From positions 75,084,464 to 75,148,463 of the forward strand of contig NC_035440.2 of NCBI RefSeq assembly GCF_002127325.2: DNA of 64,000 nt. The letters are read 5' to 3'. The stretch comes from Helianthus annuus. Its lineage: Eukaryota; Streptophyta; Magnoliopsida; Asterales; Asteraceae. The notes below the pieces were generated by a model. The model did no database searches. It saw only the letters and a program-made list of their open reading frames with translations, and had not been told where the DNA came from. Below, in pieces: positions 36,051 to 49,059 of this stretch; position 1 is the stretch's first letter, and each line of letters opens with the position of its first letter. The translations under genes and the position numbers were made by a program.

Positions 36051-36155
36051 CATTGGTTATAGGGAATTAGGTTATTAGTAATGCTTTGACCTAGACTATA
36101 ACTTTCTAGGACTCTAACACAAGTTATCTTGTGTTTAGAGTTTAAAACATGCACA

Positions 36156-36238
36156 TCACCTATCCTTAGGTGATAAGCACAACGAGAACTTCGGTTCCGA
36201 ATCCGCTTTGAAAATTAATCATCTGTTCGAGGATGATT
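36156..36238 (+). other. Three hairpins in the D leader
   Basis: TCACCTA-TCCT-TAGGTGA (36156-36173), GAAC-TTCG-GTTC with a UUCG-type tetraloop (36186-36197) and AATCATC-N8-GATGATT (36217-36238). They lie between PBS and gag, where packaging signals occur in retroelements. Role inferred. Confidence 0.6.
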
Positions 36239-36480
36239 GATTACTAGGTTTTGAACCCTCTGTTATAAGGTTTTGAACCCCTTGGGGTGAGTGTTCACTT
36301 ATAGGCGAGCATGTCTTCGCGATACACTAATTCTGACCCATTTACTTTGACTAGACATTTCATGTCGCTTGTTTGCTTTGCCATGCATAACCGCCATCTT
36401 TGCTTTTGTTGATTTTGCTTCATCTCATTCTCTTCATCCAATCATCTCACTCGTTTCATTTCATGTTTTTCTCTTCTAGA

Positions 36481-39400
36481 ATGCCTCCTCGACGCGACAA
36501 CAAGATAGCTACTACCGAGTTGGCAGAAATTATTGCGCAGCAGATGGCTGCTCAATTCCCAAATCTCTTTGCTCAATGGAACCAGGCCAACAACCACAAC
36601 AATGGTACATGCAAATACAAGGATTTTTACTCGGCTAAGCCACTCAAGTTTAGTGGTTCTGAGGGAGCAACTGGGCTTCTTCAGTGGTTCGAGAGCATCG
36701 AGAACACTTTCCGGCATGTGCAGTGTCCTGACAATCGCAAGGTCGAGTTTTCTTCGAGTGTGTTTCAGAAGAGGGCTCTTACGTGGTGGAACGGGGTTAT
36801 GAGAGATCAAGGTGCAGAAGTTGCTCTAGCTCAGACATGGGCTGAACTGAGAGCTCTTATGATGAGGGAGTTTTGTCCTCGTCATGAACAACAAGCGTTG
36901 GAGAAAGAATTTGATGTTTTGAAGCAAGATAGTGGCGAACACAGGGCTTATACTGATAGGTTTGAGGAGTTGAGTCTGCTTTGCCCGACTATGGTTACCC
37001 CACTCGATAAGGCTATCGAAAGGTACATCGACGGCCTGCCTGACTCGGTACAAGACATCCTTACTGGTAGCAACCCTACCACACTCCGTCAGGCGATCGA
37101 GTTATCAGCGACGTTGACTGAGTCACAGATTCGAAAGAATAAATTACACAGGAAGGGTGACAAGGGCAAGAAGCGGTCGGCTGACAAGGAAGATAGCAAG
37201 AAAGGTCAAAACAAGAATGGAAAGGATTCTGGTTCATCAAAAAGGGCAAAGAAGCGTAAGGCTTCCCAAAACTATGCTGTCACTGCCCAAGCTAACCAGA
37301 CAGCTCCTAACCAGCCTCCAGCAAAGAAGCCCTATTCAGGAAGTGTACCTTTGTGCAATCAATGCAACAGTCACCATCAGCCGCAACATCAGTGCCGTTT
37401 CTGTACTAACTGTGGGAAGTCAGGTCATCTTGCCGATGTTTGTCGGTTTGCTCAAAATCGCGCAGTTCAGAACCCTGCTCAACAATTTGCTCAGCCTCTT
37501 GCGCAGCAACAGGGTCAGGCTGCACGACCACAATACCCACCAGGTGCTTGTTATAACTGTGGGGATCTGACCCACTACAGAAATCGGTGTCCAAGGCTAG
37601 CCAACCAGAACCAGAATGCAAACCAGAATCAGGCTCAGGCTCGAGGTCGAGTCTTTAACATGAATGCACAAGAAGCACAAGCAGACAACGAGGTGGTGAA
37701 CGGTACGTTCTTTATTAATAATCAGCCAGCATCTATTCTTTTTGATTCGGGTGCCAACAAGAGCTTTGTGTCATTGTCTTTTGAGACAATGCTTCGCGTG
37801 TCTAGAACGAAACTAGGGAAACCTTTGACAGTAGAGGTTGCCAGTGGTGAACCCATTGTTCTTAATTCTGTTCTACGCAACTGCCAGTTGAACCTTAACG
37901 ACCATATTTTTCCTATTGACCTCACGCCAATGCAACTTGGAAGATTCGACGTAATAGTGGGCATGGATTGGTTATCTAAGCATCGCGCAGAGATAGTTTG
38001 TTCTGAGAAGATTGTTCGTGTGCCGCTATCGACAGGCGAGATCCTACAGGTTCGTGGTGAGAAGCCTGCCGGTGGTCTCAAACTCATGTCTTGTTTTAAA
38101 GCTCGGAAGTATCTACGGAAGAAATATGTGGCTTTCTTAGCACATGTTACAACAGATAAAGGCAAGGGTAAGACTATTTCAGATATTCCTGTCGTTCGGG
38201 ATTATTCTGAAGTTTTCCCTGAAGAGTTACCTGGTCTACCCCCAGCACGTCAAGTCGAGTTCTGTATTGATCTCGTACCTGGTGCAAATCCCATTGCCAG
38301 AGCTCCATACCGTCTTGCACCGTGTGAGATGCAAGAATTATCTAAGCAGCTTCAGGAGCTCTCCGACAAAGGTTTTATCCGTCCTAGCTTTTCACCTTGG
38401 GGTGCTCCCGTTCTTTTTGTCAAGAAGAAGGATGGATCTTTCAGGATGTGTATCGATTATCTTGAGCTTAACAAGCTTACCATCAAGAATCGATATCCCC
38501 TACCTCGCATTGATGATCTCTTTGATCAATTGCAAGGTGCTTCATACTTTTCGAAGATTGATCTACGATCTGGATATCATCAGCTTCGTGTGCATGAAGA
38601 AGACATTCCCAAGACAGCGTTCCGCACTCGTTATGGACATTATGAGTTCACGGTCATGCCATTCGGTTTGACTAATGCTCCTGCTGTTTTCATGGACTTG
38701 ATGAATAGGGTCTGCAAGCCTTATTTAGATAAGTTCATCATCGTTTTCATTGATGACATTTTGATATATTCTAAGACGCGAGCTGATCATGAACAACACC
38801 TTCGTCTTACGTTGGAACTCCTAAAGAAAGAGCAACTTTTGGCCAAATTCTCCAAGTGTGAATTCTGGCTTAAAGAGGTTCAATTCTTAGGACACATTGT
38901 CAACGAACAAGGTATTCATGTAGATCCCTCCAAGATCAGTGTGATTAAGGATTGGGATACACCTAGTACTCCTACTGAAGTTCGTTCTTTTCTTGGTCTG
39001 GCGGGTTATTACCGCCGCTTCATTGAGAACTTCTCAAAGATTGTAGTTCCTCTAACTGCTCTAACTCAGAAGAACAAGCCATTTGATTGGGGAGTCAAAC
39101 AAGAGGAAGCGTTTCTGACTTTGAAACAAAAGCTTTGCGACGCGCCTGTCCTAACATTGCCTGAGGGCAATGATGATTTCGTCGTTTATTGCGATGCATC
39201 TAAATTGGGTCTTGGCTGCGTCCTGATGCAAAGAAACAAAGTCATAGCATACGCATCAAGACAGTTGAAGATACATGAGAAGAACTACACCACTCATGAT
39301 CTTGAGTTGGGTGCAGTTGTCTTCGCTCTTAAGATTTGGAGACACTACTTGTACGGTACAAAATGTGTGGTTTTCATTGAGCACAAGAGTCTTCAACACA

Positions 39401-41019
39401 TCTTCAATCAGAAAGAACTCAACATGAGACAACGACGTTGGGTTGAACTTCTAAACGACTACGACTGCGAGATTCGCTACCATCCTGGTAAGGCGAATGT
39501 CGTAGCCGATGCTTTGAGTCGCAAGGAACGTACTAAGCTTCATTGTGTACCTGTCCAATCTGTTATTCAAACCGATATCCAAGGCCGTATTTCTCAGGCT
39601 CAACAAGCTTGTGTTTCACAAGGTTTGATGGATAAGGAATTTCCTTATCACATAACGCCTGCTCTTGAACTGAAGGACAATGGATCATATTACTTCATGG
39701 ACCGTTTGTGGGTCCCAAGCCAAGATAATCTTCGTACCTTGCTTATGGATGAAGCCCATAAGTCTCGTTATTCTATTCATCCTGGCTCAGATAAGATGTA
39801 TAAGGATCTTCGTATACAGTATTGGTGGCCTGGTACGAAGAAAGACATTGCCTTATACGTATCCAAATGCCTTACTTGTCTTAAGGTTAAGGCTGAACAT
39901 CCGCGTCCTTCTAGATTATTGGAGCAACCAGAGATCCCAGTTTGGAAATGGGAAAACATTACTATGGATCTCATTACTAAACTCCCGCGCACAAAGAAAG
40001 GTCACGATGCCATCTGGGTAGTCGTGGATCGTCTTACCAAGTCAGCGCATTTCTTGCCAATCCGTGAGGATTTTTCGGCTGACAAACTTGCTCAAATCTA
40101 CGTAGATGAAATTGTAGCTCGACATGGTGTTCCTTTGAACATCATTTCTGACAGAGATGCTCGTTTCACTTCTCATTTTTGGAGAACCATGCAATCTGCT
40201 ATGGGGTCTCAACTTAATCTGAGCACAACCTATCATCCGCAAACGGATGGTCAATCTGAAAGAACAATCCAGACACTAGAGGATATGCTTAGAGTTTGTG
40301 TGATCGATTTTGGTGGTAGTTGGGATTCACATCTTTCGTTAATTGAATTCTCCTACAACAACAGTTATCACTCCAGCATCAACATGGCTCCTTTCGAGGC
40401 TCTCTATCATCGAAAATGTCGTTCACCAGTCTGCTGGAATGAGATTGGCGAGGCTCAACTTACTGGACCTGCCCTCATTTTAGAGACAACAGATAAGGTA
40501 AAGAAAGTTCGTGACAACCTTTAGACAGCTAGAAGCCGTCAAAAGAGTTACGCGGACCTAAAACGCAAGCCCTTGGATTTTCAAGTCGGTGATCGTGTAT
40601 TACTTAAGGTCTCACCTTGGAAAGGTGTGATCATATTTGGAAAGAAAGGAAAACTTGCACCTAGATACGTTGGACCATTCAAGATCGTCGAAAGAATCGG
40701 TAAGGTAGCCTACAGACTTGAGTTACCTCCTGAACTTGGAAATGTTCATCCAACCTTCCACATGTCCAATCTCAAGAGGTGTTTAGCTGATGAAAACCTC
40801 CACATACCGCTTGACGAAATTCGTGTTGATAAAACACTGAAATTTGTTGAGAAACCGGTAGAAATCATGGAACGTGAAGTCAAGTGGCTTAAACGCAAGC
40901 GCATTCCCTTGGTCAAGGTTTGTTGGGAATCTAAGCGTGGACCCGAGTTTACTTAGGAACGCGAAGATCAAATGAAGGCAAAGTATCCACATCTTTTTCC
41001 ACGAGTTTCCTCTAAATAA
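36481..41019 (+). pseudogene. Gag-Pol polyprotein of element D with two in-frame stops
   Basis: I chose the start [10 protein letters not shown] at 36481 by comparison with element A; an earlier in-frame ATG at 36400 adds a hydrophobic stretch. Gag: capsid ([12 protein letters not shown]), two zinc knuckles ([28 protein letters not shown]). Protease [12 protein letters not shown] with [10 protein letters not shown]; the usual DYRELNK reads DYLELNK. RNase H FIEHKSL where TDHKSL is usual, so one catalytic Asp is Glu. Integrase: [15 protein letters not shown] / CLTCLKVK zinc site and D-D-E core ([23 protein letters not shown]). Stops: TAG at 40522-40524 after the integrase core and TAG at 40954-40956 inside the chromodomain-like tail; the end is TAA 41017-41019. 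No intron in gag, unlike A. Both stops could be cytosine-deamination changes. Confidence 0.92.
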
Positions 41020-41042
41020 ATTTCGGGATGAAATTTCCACAA

Positions 41043-41053
41043 GTAGGGGAGAC
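41043..41053 (+). other. Polypurine tract of element D
   Basis: GTAGGGGAGAC next to the 3' LTR start TGTAACATTCG. Confidence 0.8.
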
Positions 41054-44000
41054 TGTAACATTCGTTCTTGTAATCACTGTGAACAGTTCAGTTATCAATA
41101 AAACAATGTTATTTTATCCCAATGTTTGTTTGGTTGTGTTTTACATTTTTCATGTTTTGACTTTTATTCAATTCCAAACTCTACATCGCTTTCTGGAGAA
41201 TTATACACAAACTGGTGCGTAAACGTACTCAGTTTAATGCGACAAATACTCCGGAACATCAACATATACTCAACATACCTTAAATAACCTTTACATAACT
41301 TAGAAATAAGTTTTGAAGGCTTTGGTATAGCAAAAACAAGTTAATTCGCTTACAGGGACTAAACTTGACAAACTGCGAAAGTATGCCAATTTGAACTGTA
41401 ACGAACATTCCGGAACATGTCCATAAGTTAAACATACCATAAATATCCTTTACATAGCTTAGAAATAGGCTTTGAGGGGTTTGGTATGCTAAAACAAACT
41501 TTTGGATCATTCAGGGGCTAAAAGTGTCAAAAAGTGCACAAGTTTGCACTTTCGCGCATAACTTACGTTCTGAATACATCCGGACATCCAAAAATTTATG
41601 TAAGCATCCTTATATTATGCCTTAGTGTTTGGCATGAGAAAAATCCATTCGTCGCGCAATTTGGACCGTTTTTCGCGCTTATGCGCATTCCGTCGTAATT
41701 AACCGAACATCGCGACCGTACGGCCAAACGAACCGACATCCGACATATTTTTGAGCACATTTTAAGTTCCCTATACTTTAACTTCATTTTAGAGCTTTGA
41801 AATGGGGTTAACAGGGCTTAAACGTGTCAAAAATGCATCAAATACCAAGATTAGGGGCTGCAGGGACCAAAACTGTAAAACTGCCAAACTACGGGCTTAC
41901 GGACCGTAAGCCATAAGCCATACGGTCCGTAAGGGGTCCCCAGTACAGCAGATTCATTGAACCCACTTGCAGTTGGCCTTTCGTTCGTTCAAGGGGCAAT
42001 GCCCTTTCACCCAATCAAGAGCTAAGGGCCATTATTCAGTAACCACAATAATTCGACAAGTGTACGGGCGAGATCGTGGCACGGTATTCGATAAACGATC
42101 CTAACGGTTATGCTTTTCCAATAAATACCCCCCCCCCATTCTTGCAAAAACCCACAAGAATCTGATCTAAAAAGCTCTAAGTTGAAGTATTGCTTCATAC
42201 CTGAGTTTCTTTGATCAAGATTAGCTTTCGGGGATCCTTTGTAAGTGTTCCTTCGTTGTTTTATCGCTTTTCGAGTCCGAAAGTCGAACTATGTTTGACT
42301 TTCTGCATTGACCAGTTTATGGTCGATGAGAAGTTCATTAGAACTTCATAACGTGAGCGTGATCACGATGGTTATAGTCCGTAGTGACTATACCTACTGA
42401 TTACCACGTTATCTAGGCTCAGTGACGAGTCGTAGTTTCGGCCAAAATGTGCATTCTTGCATGTTTTGTAACCAAACTACTCGTGAGCATCAAAGCCGTT
42501 TGTTTTGATGCCAAACCTGTTTTCTAAACTCAGTTAAGCATGTTCTAACATGCTTAGCTCGTCACTTTTAGTTTAGTGCATATATAGGGTCGTAAGGTAA
42601 GCGATCTAAACCGTCGCTTATACTTTCGAACCCGACCCATTTGGTCGATCATTAGGATCCGACCAAACACATTAGGTAACCATAGCTATAACCTTCCGAG
42701 GTTATGCCTTGTGGTCACGATGTTAGGCGTTCCAAACGCGTTCTACGCGAACGACGCGTTAAGGTAGCATAAGCTACCTAAACGGGTCGTGATGGGTCGC
42801 AAGCACTTAGGTTAGGTTTCATTTTAGTATGTAGGCTTTGTTAAACCATATTACACGAGTCTCCATACTCGTTTGGTTTACGAACCCGCATACTATCCGA
42901 TCCTTCCGATTTGGTCCGGTATATTAACATAGCTACCTATTAGGTGCCGTTTGATATCCCGTGATCTTTCGCATTATCTGGTTATTATACAAGGAATTCA
43001 AAGCAATCTCAGGTGAGTACATAGAACCCCATCTTTTACATGCTTTCGAGGAGTCAATGTGAGTACATTGAACCCCTCTTTTACTGTTTTCCAAACTGTT
43101 TTAGGGTGAAACACATGTGCCTATCTGTTACATTCATGCTTTCCATGTTTTCACATCATATGCCTGCTATGTTGTTAGTACATTATAGTACACAATTTCA
43201 TTACATTTCATGCTATGTATGCCCATTGTGTGCGTACTTAGTACATTGATTTACATTACCTTTCTGTTGCATATGTTTACTCAGCATATGGACACATTGA
43301 TTTACATGAACATTTCTGTTGCATATGTTTACTCAGCATATGGACACATTGATTTACATGAACATTTCTGTTGCATATGTTTACTCAGCATATGGACACA
43401 TTGATTTACATGAACATTTCTGCTGCATATGTTTACTCAGCATATGGGCACATTGATTTACATGAACATTTCTGCTTCGTATGTTTACTTAGCATACTTA
43501 GTACAATTGTTTACATCACATGCCTTCATTTTGTTATGACATTTGGTTTGTTTAACATGGGACAATACATTCATTAACATTAGCTACGCCGTTCGTTAGT
43601 AGGTAGTGGTACCATAGGAATTGACAACTCCCGTTCCTGAAGTCCTGGGTTTGATAGGATTGTAAGGAATGACCGAATTCGATATACATAACTTAGATAA
43701 ACCTTTAATTTGTTTAAGGGTTTATCGCCACAGTCTCAAGGCTTGGATGTATGCATATTTCACAATACCGCATAAACGTTAATATCAATAGAGCATGCAT
43801 TTTTCCACAGAACATAACGTTGATTTAAACCACGTTTTACTTCAACGACTTGTTTTGTGCATTTTACATATGGTTTAAGTTGATACATTTCGCTTACCGT
43901 ACATGATACATTTTGGGATACACATTACATGATTTACATTGAACATAAACACGTTGACATTGACATACACATTTGGTGGTTTACATTGAACATAGACATT

Positions 44001-44744
44001 TGACATGGTTTACACAATAACACTTAACAATTGAGTTATACAAGAACAATCTTACATGGTGGATGGATTGGGTAAATGGTTTGAGTAACGTGGAGTATGT
44101 AATATGATGCAAACATGGTGGATACGCTGCTGGTACTTCCTATATATAAGTGTTTGTATAATATTACATATCTTAGCGTTATCTAAATCATTCAGTTTAG
44201 ACATATAACATTTTATACAAATAACATACTTTTCATAAAACATTGTCTTACAAAACAACTTATCTTATTCAACCCATTTTACTAGGTTATTCATTTAACC
44301 TTACGTTTATCTATACATATCATCTGATATTATCGTTTTTTTAAATGGGTTTACAAAGCAAGACAAATTACAAGGTTCATGACTGACTGTTATTAAACAT
44401 TTCTTTAAAACTCAAGTCATGAATCCCACTTTCACAAAACCTATGTATCTCACAGGCATTTTTATGCTGACGTACCTACTTTCACATGTGTTTTCAGGAG
44501 CTATTCCATAGGACGATGATCATGATTCTAGGGCGGACCTGTGCCTTAGAGCCTAAAAAAATGAAGATAGAACTAATATAACTATGTTTTGAATTCCGTA
44601 CTTCCTTTTAAGACAATGTAACACCCATGTTTGATATATAAAATGTAACTTTAATTTCCATGGCTGTATAACAATTAATTCTGTCCACGACACTCCCCGG
44701 CATTTCCGCCGCGGTTGCATGTTATACGCGGCCGGGGTGTGACA
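41054..44744 (+). repeat. 3' LTR of element D (3,691 bp)
   Basis: Near-identical copy of 32342-36031, including the dyad (about 41896-41933), C10 run, and 52-bp tandem array (43244-43508). Ends GGGGTGTGACA before the TSD TTAAT (44745-44749). Confidence 0.95.
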
Positions 44745-44749
44745 TTAAT

Positions 44750-44796
44750 TGCTTGGGTAATTTTTGACTAAAACAATTTGGCGCCCACCGTGGGGC
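44750..44796 (+). other. End of the T 5' LTR (44750-44775) and T primer-binding site (44779-44796)
   Basis: The LTR of T resumes after D and ends GACTAAAACA. TGGCGCCCACCGTGGGGC follows, the PBS form typical of the Tat lineage. Confidence 0.78.
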
Positions 44797-44879
44797 AAGT
44801 GGTGCTTTTTCTACTAAAAGCTTTTGCAAAGTCATTACTTGGTTTTCTATTTTCAAAACTTTTTGCTACACTATTTTCA

Positions 44880-46660
44880 ATGGCCTCGAGATCAAACATG
44901 AGCTCTTCTACCATGTCTTCTACAACCTCTACAACAATTGGTTCAGTGCTTCCACCACCTCCTCCGAGAACGCAAGGCTCTTCACAAGGAACTGAAATTC
45001 ATATGGTTCGGGATGTTATTCCCACTCAGAATGTTCAAGGTTCTGCTCCTGTTTTAGCCTCTAATGATGAAATTCTAACTTTGTTTGGTAGTATACAAGA
45101 TCAGATGAAGCAACAGCAGGAGACCAACCAAATGCTGATGAGAGATATACAACTCTTGAAATCCAGCTCGAGCAGGCCCGCTGAGGATACTGTCACTCCT
45201 TTGCAGCCCAGAGCTTTGAACTTCGGTTCGGCAGTATATACAGAGGATAACAGGGGAATATCATGCCTACCCATAATCAGAATCATACTCCTGAGATACC
45301 CTCTTCAGTCAGGGTGTCAACTATGAGAAGCTCAGGATACGCTTCAGGATATGGCCAGAATCCTCAGGCTGGTAACGTGTCTAATAATACTAATACTATT
45401 GTTACTAATGGTCTTGGATCTTTGCAGGATGCAGGTATGACATTAGCGTTTTTAAGGGAGTTTCAAAAATTGAAGGACATGATATCTAGTGTACCTGGGG
45501 TGGTCCAGCCAATTCCAGAAGTATCCCAAGACAGCCACAGGATATCCCGGTTTGCATATCCTATTTGTGATGCTGAAATCCCAAAAAGATTTCAAACCCC
45601 CAACATGAAGCTCTATGATGGGACTACGGATCCCGAAGAGCATATTGCCCAGTATAAGGAAGGATGGAAATCAACCCTATCCCTCCGGATCTCAAGGAAG
45701 CATGCCTCTGCAAGGGTTTTGGTTCTACCTTAACAAGATCAGCCTTAAAATGGCTCTTAAACGTTCCTCCTCATTCGATTACATCATTTGCTCATTTAGT
45801 CAATTTATTTAATAGTCAATTTTCTTGCAGTCGAAGTTTTGAAAAACTAACCAGTGATCTCTACAGGATAACTCAAGGACCTCAGGAATCCTTGAGAGTT
45901 TATGTGAACAAGTTTAGTAGGGAATCTCTTAATATCCCACATCTTGATGTTGCAACAGCTGTGCAGGCTTTCAAAATGGGATTGCAAAAAGATTCTCAAT
46001 TTTACCAGGATCTTGTAATGAATCCCTGCAGGAACCTGGATGAAGCTCGGAACAGAGCTTTAAGATATATTCGACTGGAGGATGACAAAAAGATGCAAGA
46101 GAGAATGAATTCATCCACAACCTATGAATCAACCAACAGGAAGTCGGAATCCTCGTACAAACCATATCGCTCTAAGCCATATGGCAGGAATGACAACAAG
46201 GTTTAGGAGACAAAGCAAGGTGGCCCCGGAAGAACTAACAAAAAGCTGATTGGAAGGATAAATCCAAATGGTGTGCCTTCCATGAGGATTTCGGACATGT
46301 TACTGAGGATTGCATTGCTCTGAGGAAAGAAATAAGCTATCTCCTGAGCAAGGGATATCTAAACGATCTCCTGGGAAGAAAGAAGGATAAGGGTCAGGAT
46401 ACTGAGAAGGATCCTGAACGAGCAGCATCACCTCCTGCGGATGCCAAGATAATCAACTTCATTTCAGGAGGATCCGACATTTGCGGAACATCATATTCTG
46501 CGGCAAAAAGGCACGCGAAGGAGGCTAAGGTAGAGAGGGGAGATAAGCCAACCAGGATGTCGACCCTCACGACTGATAAAGTGATCACGTTCGACAGTGA
46601 TGACAGGGATACTGTCCAGGATCCTCATCATGATGCTCTGGTAATAACGTTATATGTTGC
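44880..46660 (+). pseudogene. Gag of Tat element T, frameshifted
   Basis: Starts MASRSNMSSS at 44880. The N-terminal part is Ser/Thr/Pro-rich with a helical stretch (QDQMKQQQETNQMLM). Shifts near 45250 and 45655 divide it. The capsid core lies in 45664-46206 (LKWLLNVPPHSITSFAHLV, QGPQESLRVYVNKFSRE), typical of Tat gag. It stops at 46204. A zinc-like CAFHEDFGHVTEDC follows near 46270 in another frame. Gag would form the particle. This copy cannot give a full-length protein. Confidence 0.82.
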
Positions 46661-47071
46661 TATTCATTTTGTAACAGGATACTAGTGAATAATGGCAGCT
46701 CCGTCAACATAATTCAACTAGAAACGTTGAAGAGGATGAATGTATCTCTGATGGATATCACTTCGAAATCCACTGTGCTTGTTGGGTTCAGTGGAGAAGC
46801 CAGGAATACCGTGGGAGAGATAAAATTGCCAGTTTATGTTGAAGGGGTCAACTCAATACAACGCTTCTGTGTCACGGACTCCTTATCCTGCTATAATATT
46901 ATATTAGGCAGGCCATGGATCCATGATATGAAAGCTGTGTCGTCAACCTATCATCAATGCATCAAGATCCCTACCCCTTGGGGGGTAGTCAAGGTGGAAA
47001 GTGATCAACAAGAAGCTAAGGAGTGTTATTCTTCTTCGATGAAATCCTCAACAAAGCCCAATGCAGCATAG
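46661..47071 (+). pseudogene. Protease of Tat element T, active site lost
   Basis: ILVNNGSSVNII replaces the usual D(N/S)GSS aspartic protease motif, so the catalytic Asp is Asn. YNIILGRPWIHDMKAV and YHQCIKIPTPWGVVKV follow, typical of Tat proteases. Ends at TAG 47069-47071. Confidence 0.82.
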
Positions 47072-47089
47072 CAATTAAAGATGCGAGCC

Positions 47090-48180
47090 CAGGATATCTT
47101 GGAGGCTTCCAAGCAGGATGTGAAGAAAATTATCCACCTTCGCATGGAAACATGAGGATATGACAGGTATTTCCAAGGATGTCATAACTCACAAGCTCAG
47201 AATCGACAGGTCTTTTAAGCCCGTCCAATAGAAACGAAGGAAGTTTGCTCCTGAACGGAACGCGATTATTCAAGTGGAAGTTGAAAGATTATTGAAGAGC
47301 AAGATGATTAGGGAAGTGAAATTTCCCAAATGGCTAGCAAATGTAGTTGTGGTGCAAAAGAAAAATGGGAAATGGAGGATTTGTGTAGATTACACAGACT
47401 TTAACAAAGCGTGTCCAAAAGACCCATTTCCTCTACCTCATATCGACTCAATGGTGGATGCTACTGCCGGTCACGAGATGTTAACCTTCATGGATGCATC
47501 TTCAGGATTCCAGCAGATCCAAATGGAACCTTCAGACCAGGAGGATACTGCTTTCATGACACCAACAGGTATTTATTGTAATACTGCTATGCCTTTTGGT
47601 TTGAAAAATGCAGGTGCAACGTACCAAAGATTGGTGAACATGATGTTTAAAGACAAGCTAGGGGACACCATGGAGGTGTACATTGATGGCAGGGTAGTAA
47701 AATATAAGAAGGCCGAGGATCACCTCCAGGATATTAAGGGAGCATTTGATATCCTGGATCAATATAACATGAAGTTAAATCCTGCCAAGTGCCGTTTTGG
47801 AGTGGGGGCATGAAAGTTTTTAGGATATATGGTGACTAAAAGAGGGATAGAAGCAAGCCCCGAATAGATCAAAGCAATCTTGGATATCAAGTCACCTTCG
47901 AACATGAAAGATGTACAAAGACTGACAGGATGAGTAGCAGCATTAAACATGTTTATATCAAGATCCTCGAAAAAATGAAAGGAATTCTATGATATCCTGA
48001 AGAAGAATAAGAAATTTGAGTGGGAAGAGAAGCATGAAGCAGCCTTGCAGGAATTGAAGCAGTATCTTTCAACTGCACCTCTATTGATGAAGCCCGAGAA
48101 TGGTGAACCATTATCCCTGTATCTTGCAGTATCAGGGAATGCGGTAAGTGCTGTCCTGGTAAAGGATCACGAAGGTTAGC
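47090..48180 (+). pseudogene. Reverse transcriptase of Tat element T, catalytic motif changed
   Basis: KMIREVKFPKWLANVVVVQK and GKWRICVDYTDFNKACPKD open the domain. MPFGLKNAGATYQRLVNMMF follows. The catalytic YIDD reads YIDG (near 47680). Stops at 47811 (TGA after FGVGA), at 47864 and others end the frame. Cannot polymerise. Confidence 0.85.
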
Positions 48181-48536
48181 AATATCCTGTCTATTATGTT
48201 AGCAAAAGTTTATTAGATGCTGAAACTAGATATTCTTATTTAGAAAAATTAATATTGGCCCTAGTTATGGCATCGATAAAGCTTAGACATTATTTTGAGA
48301 CACATAGGATTCATATTAAAACTAATTATCCTGTTAAAAATGTGCTTAGGAAACCTGAGATGTCGGGTAGGATGGCTAAGTGGTCAGTAAAATTAAGTGC
48401 CTATGATCTAGTATATGAACCTAGAAATGTCATCAAGTCTCAGGCTCTAGCTGACTTTGTGGCTGATTTCAGTAGTGATATTCAAAATGAAGTAGACCTA
48501 GAAGTACAACAGCTTGGAGAGAATTTAGAATCCTAG
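48181..48536 (+). pseudogene. RNase H of Tat element T (retroviral-type)
   Basis: SYLEKLILALVMASIKLRHY, IKTNYPVKNVLRKPEMSGRM and ALADFVADF are the C-terminal half of the gypsy RNase H. The N-terminal part is broken by stops near 48178. Confidence 0.75.
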
Positions 48537-49021
48537 ACATTATATACTGATGGTTCATCTAATGTAAGAGGTGTAGGTTTGGGTATACTACTAAAATCGC
48601 CACAGGGGGACATAATACCCAGGCTATTTGGTGTGAATTTCTTGCCACTAATAATGAAGCTTTTATTGCAGGATTAGAGTTAGCCAGGAATATGAATGTT
48701 AAAAGTTTACAAGTCTTTGTTGATTCCTTGTTAATTACTAATCATTTTAAAGGGACCTATGCAGTTAAAGGTGACAAGTTAATCGAGTATCTCGAAATTC
48801 TCAAAAAATTAGCAGGATATTTCGATGTTTTTACACTTGAACAGGTACCAAGAGAGGATAATGCTGAAGCAGATGCCTTGGCTAATCTAGGATCATCAGT
48901 CAGGATAACAGAGGGGACCCAAATAACAATACTACATATCCTATATCCCATAGTGGATCTTCTCAGATCTGAGGATAAGGAAATAGTAGGTATTCAGGAT
49001 CCTGATGATGAATATCCTTAG
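48537..49021 (+). pseudogene. Second, archaeal-type RNase H of Tat element T
   Basis: YTDGSSNVRGVGLGI, NNEAFIAGLELAR, LQVFVDSLLITNHFKG and EDNAEADALANLGSS carry the D-E-D-D set of archaeal-type RNase H, a domain acquired by the Tat lineage. A frame change near 48600 separates the first Asp from the rest, and TAG at 48535 precedes it. Confidence 0.8.
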
Positions 49022-49059
49022 GAGGATCCTAAGTCATGGACAGCTCCAATCATGAGATA

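Larger units (their letters stand above)
32342..44744 (+). mobile_element. Element D: complete, very young Ty3/gypsy (Tekay/Del-like) element
   Basis: 12.4 kb with two LTRs of 3,690 and 3,691 bp, PBS, one long polyprotein frame, polypurine tract and a perfect 5-bp TSD (TTAAT). I count about 13 substitutions and one C-run length change between the LTRs (about 0.35%), so insertion is recent. It lies inside the 5' LTR of element T. Two in-frame TAG codons and an RNase H change make this copy probably non-autonomous. Long LTR and C-terminal chromodomain-like tail fit a Tekay/Del chromovirus. Confidence 0.94.

Noticed and set aside
44778..44879. N-terminal extension of the Tat gag frame through the PBS
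   Set aside because: It begins at a TTG within the primer-binding site and encodes a hydrophobic stretch from non-coding leader. The ATG at 44880 is the better start.
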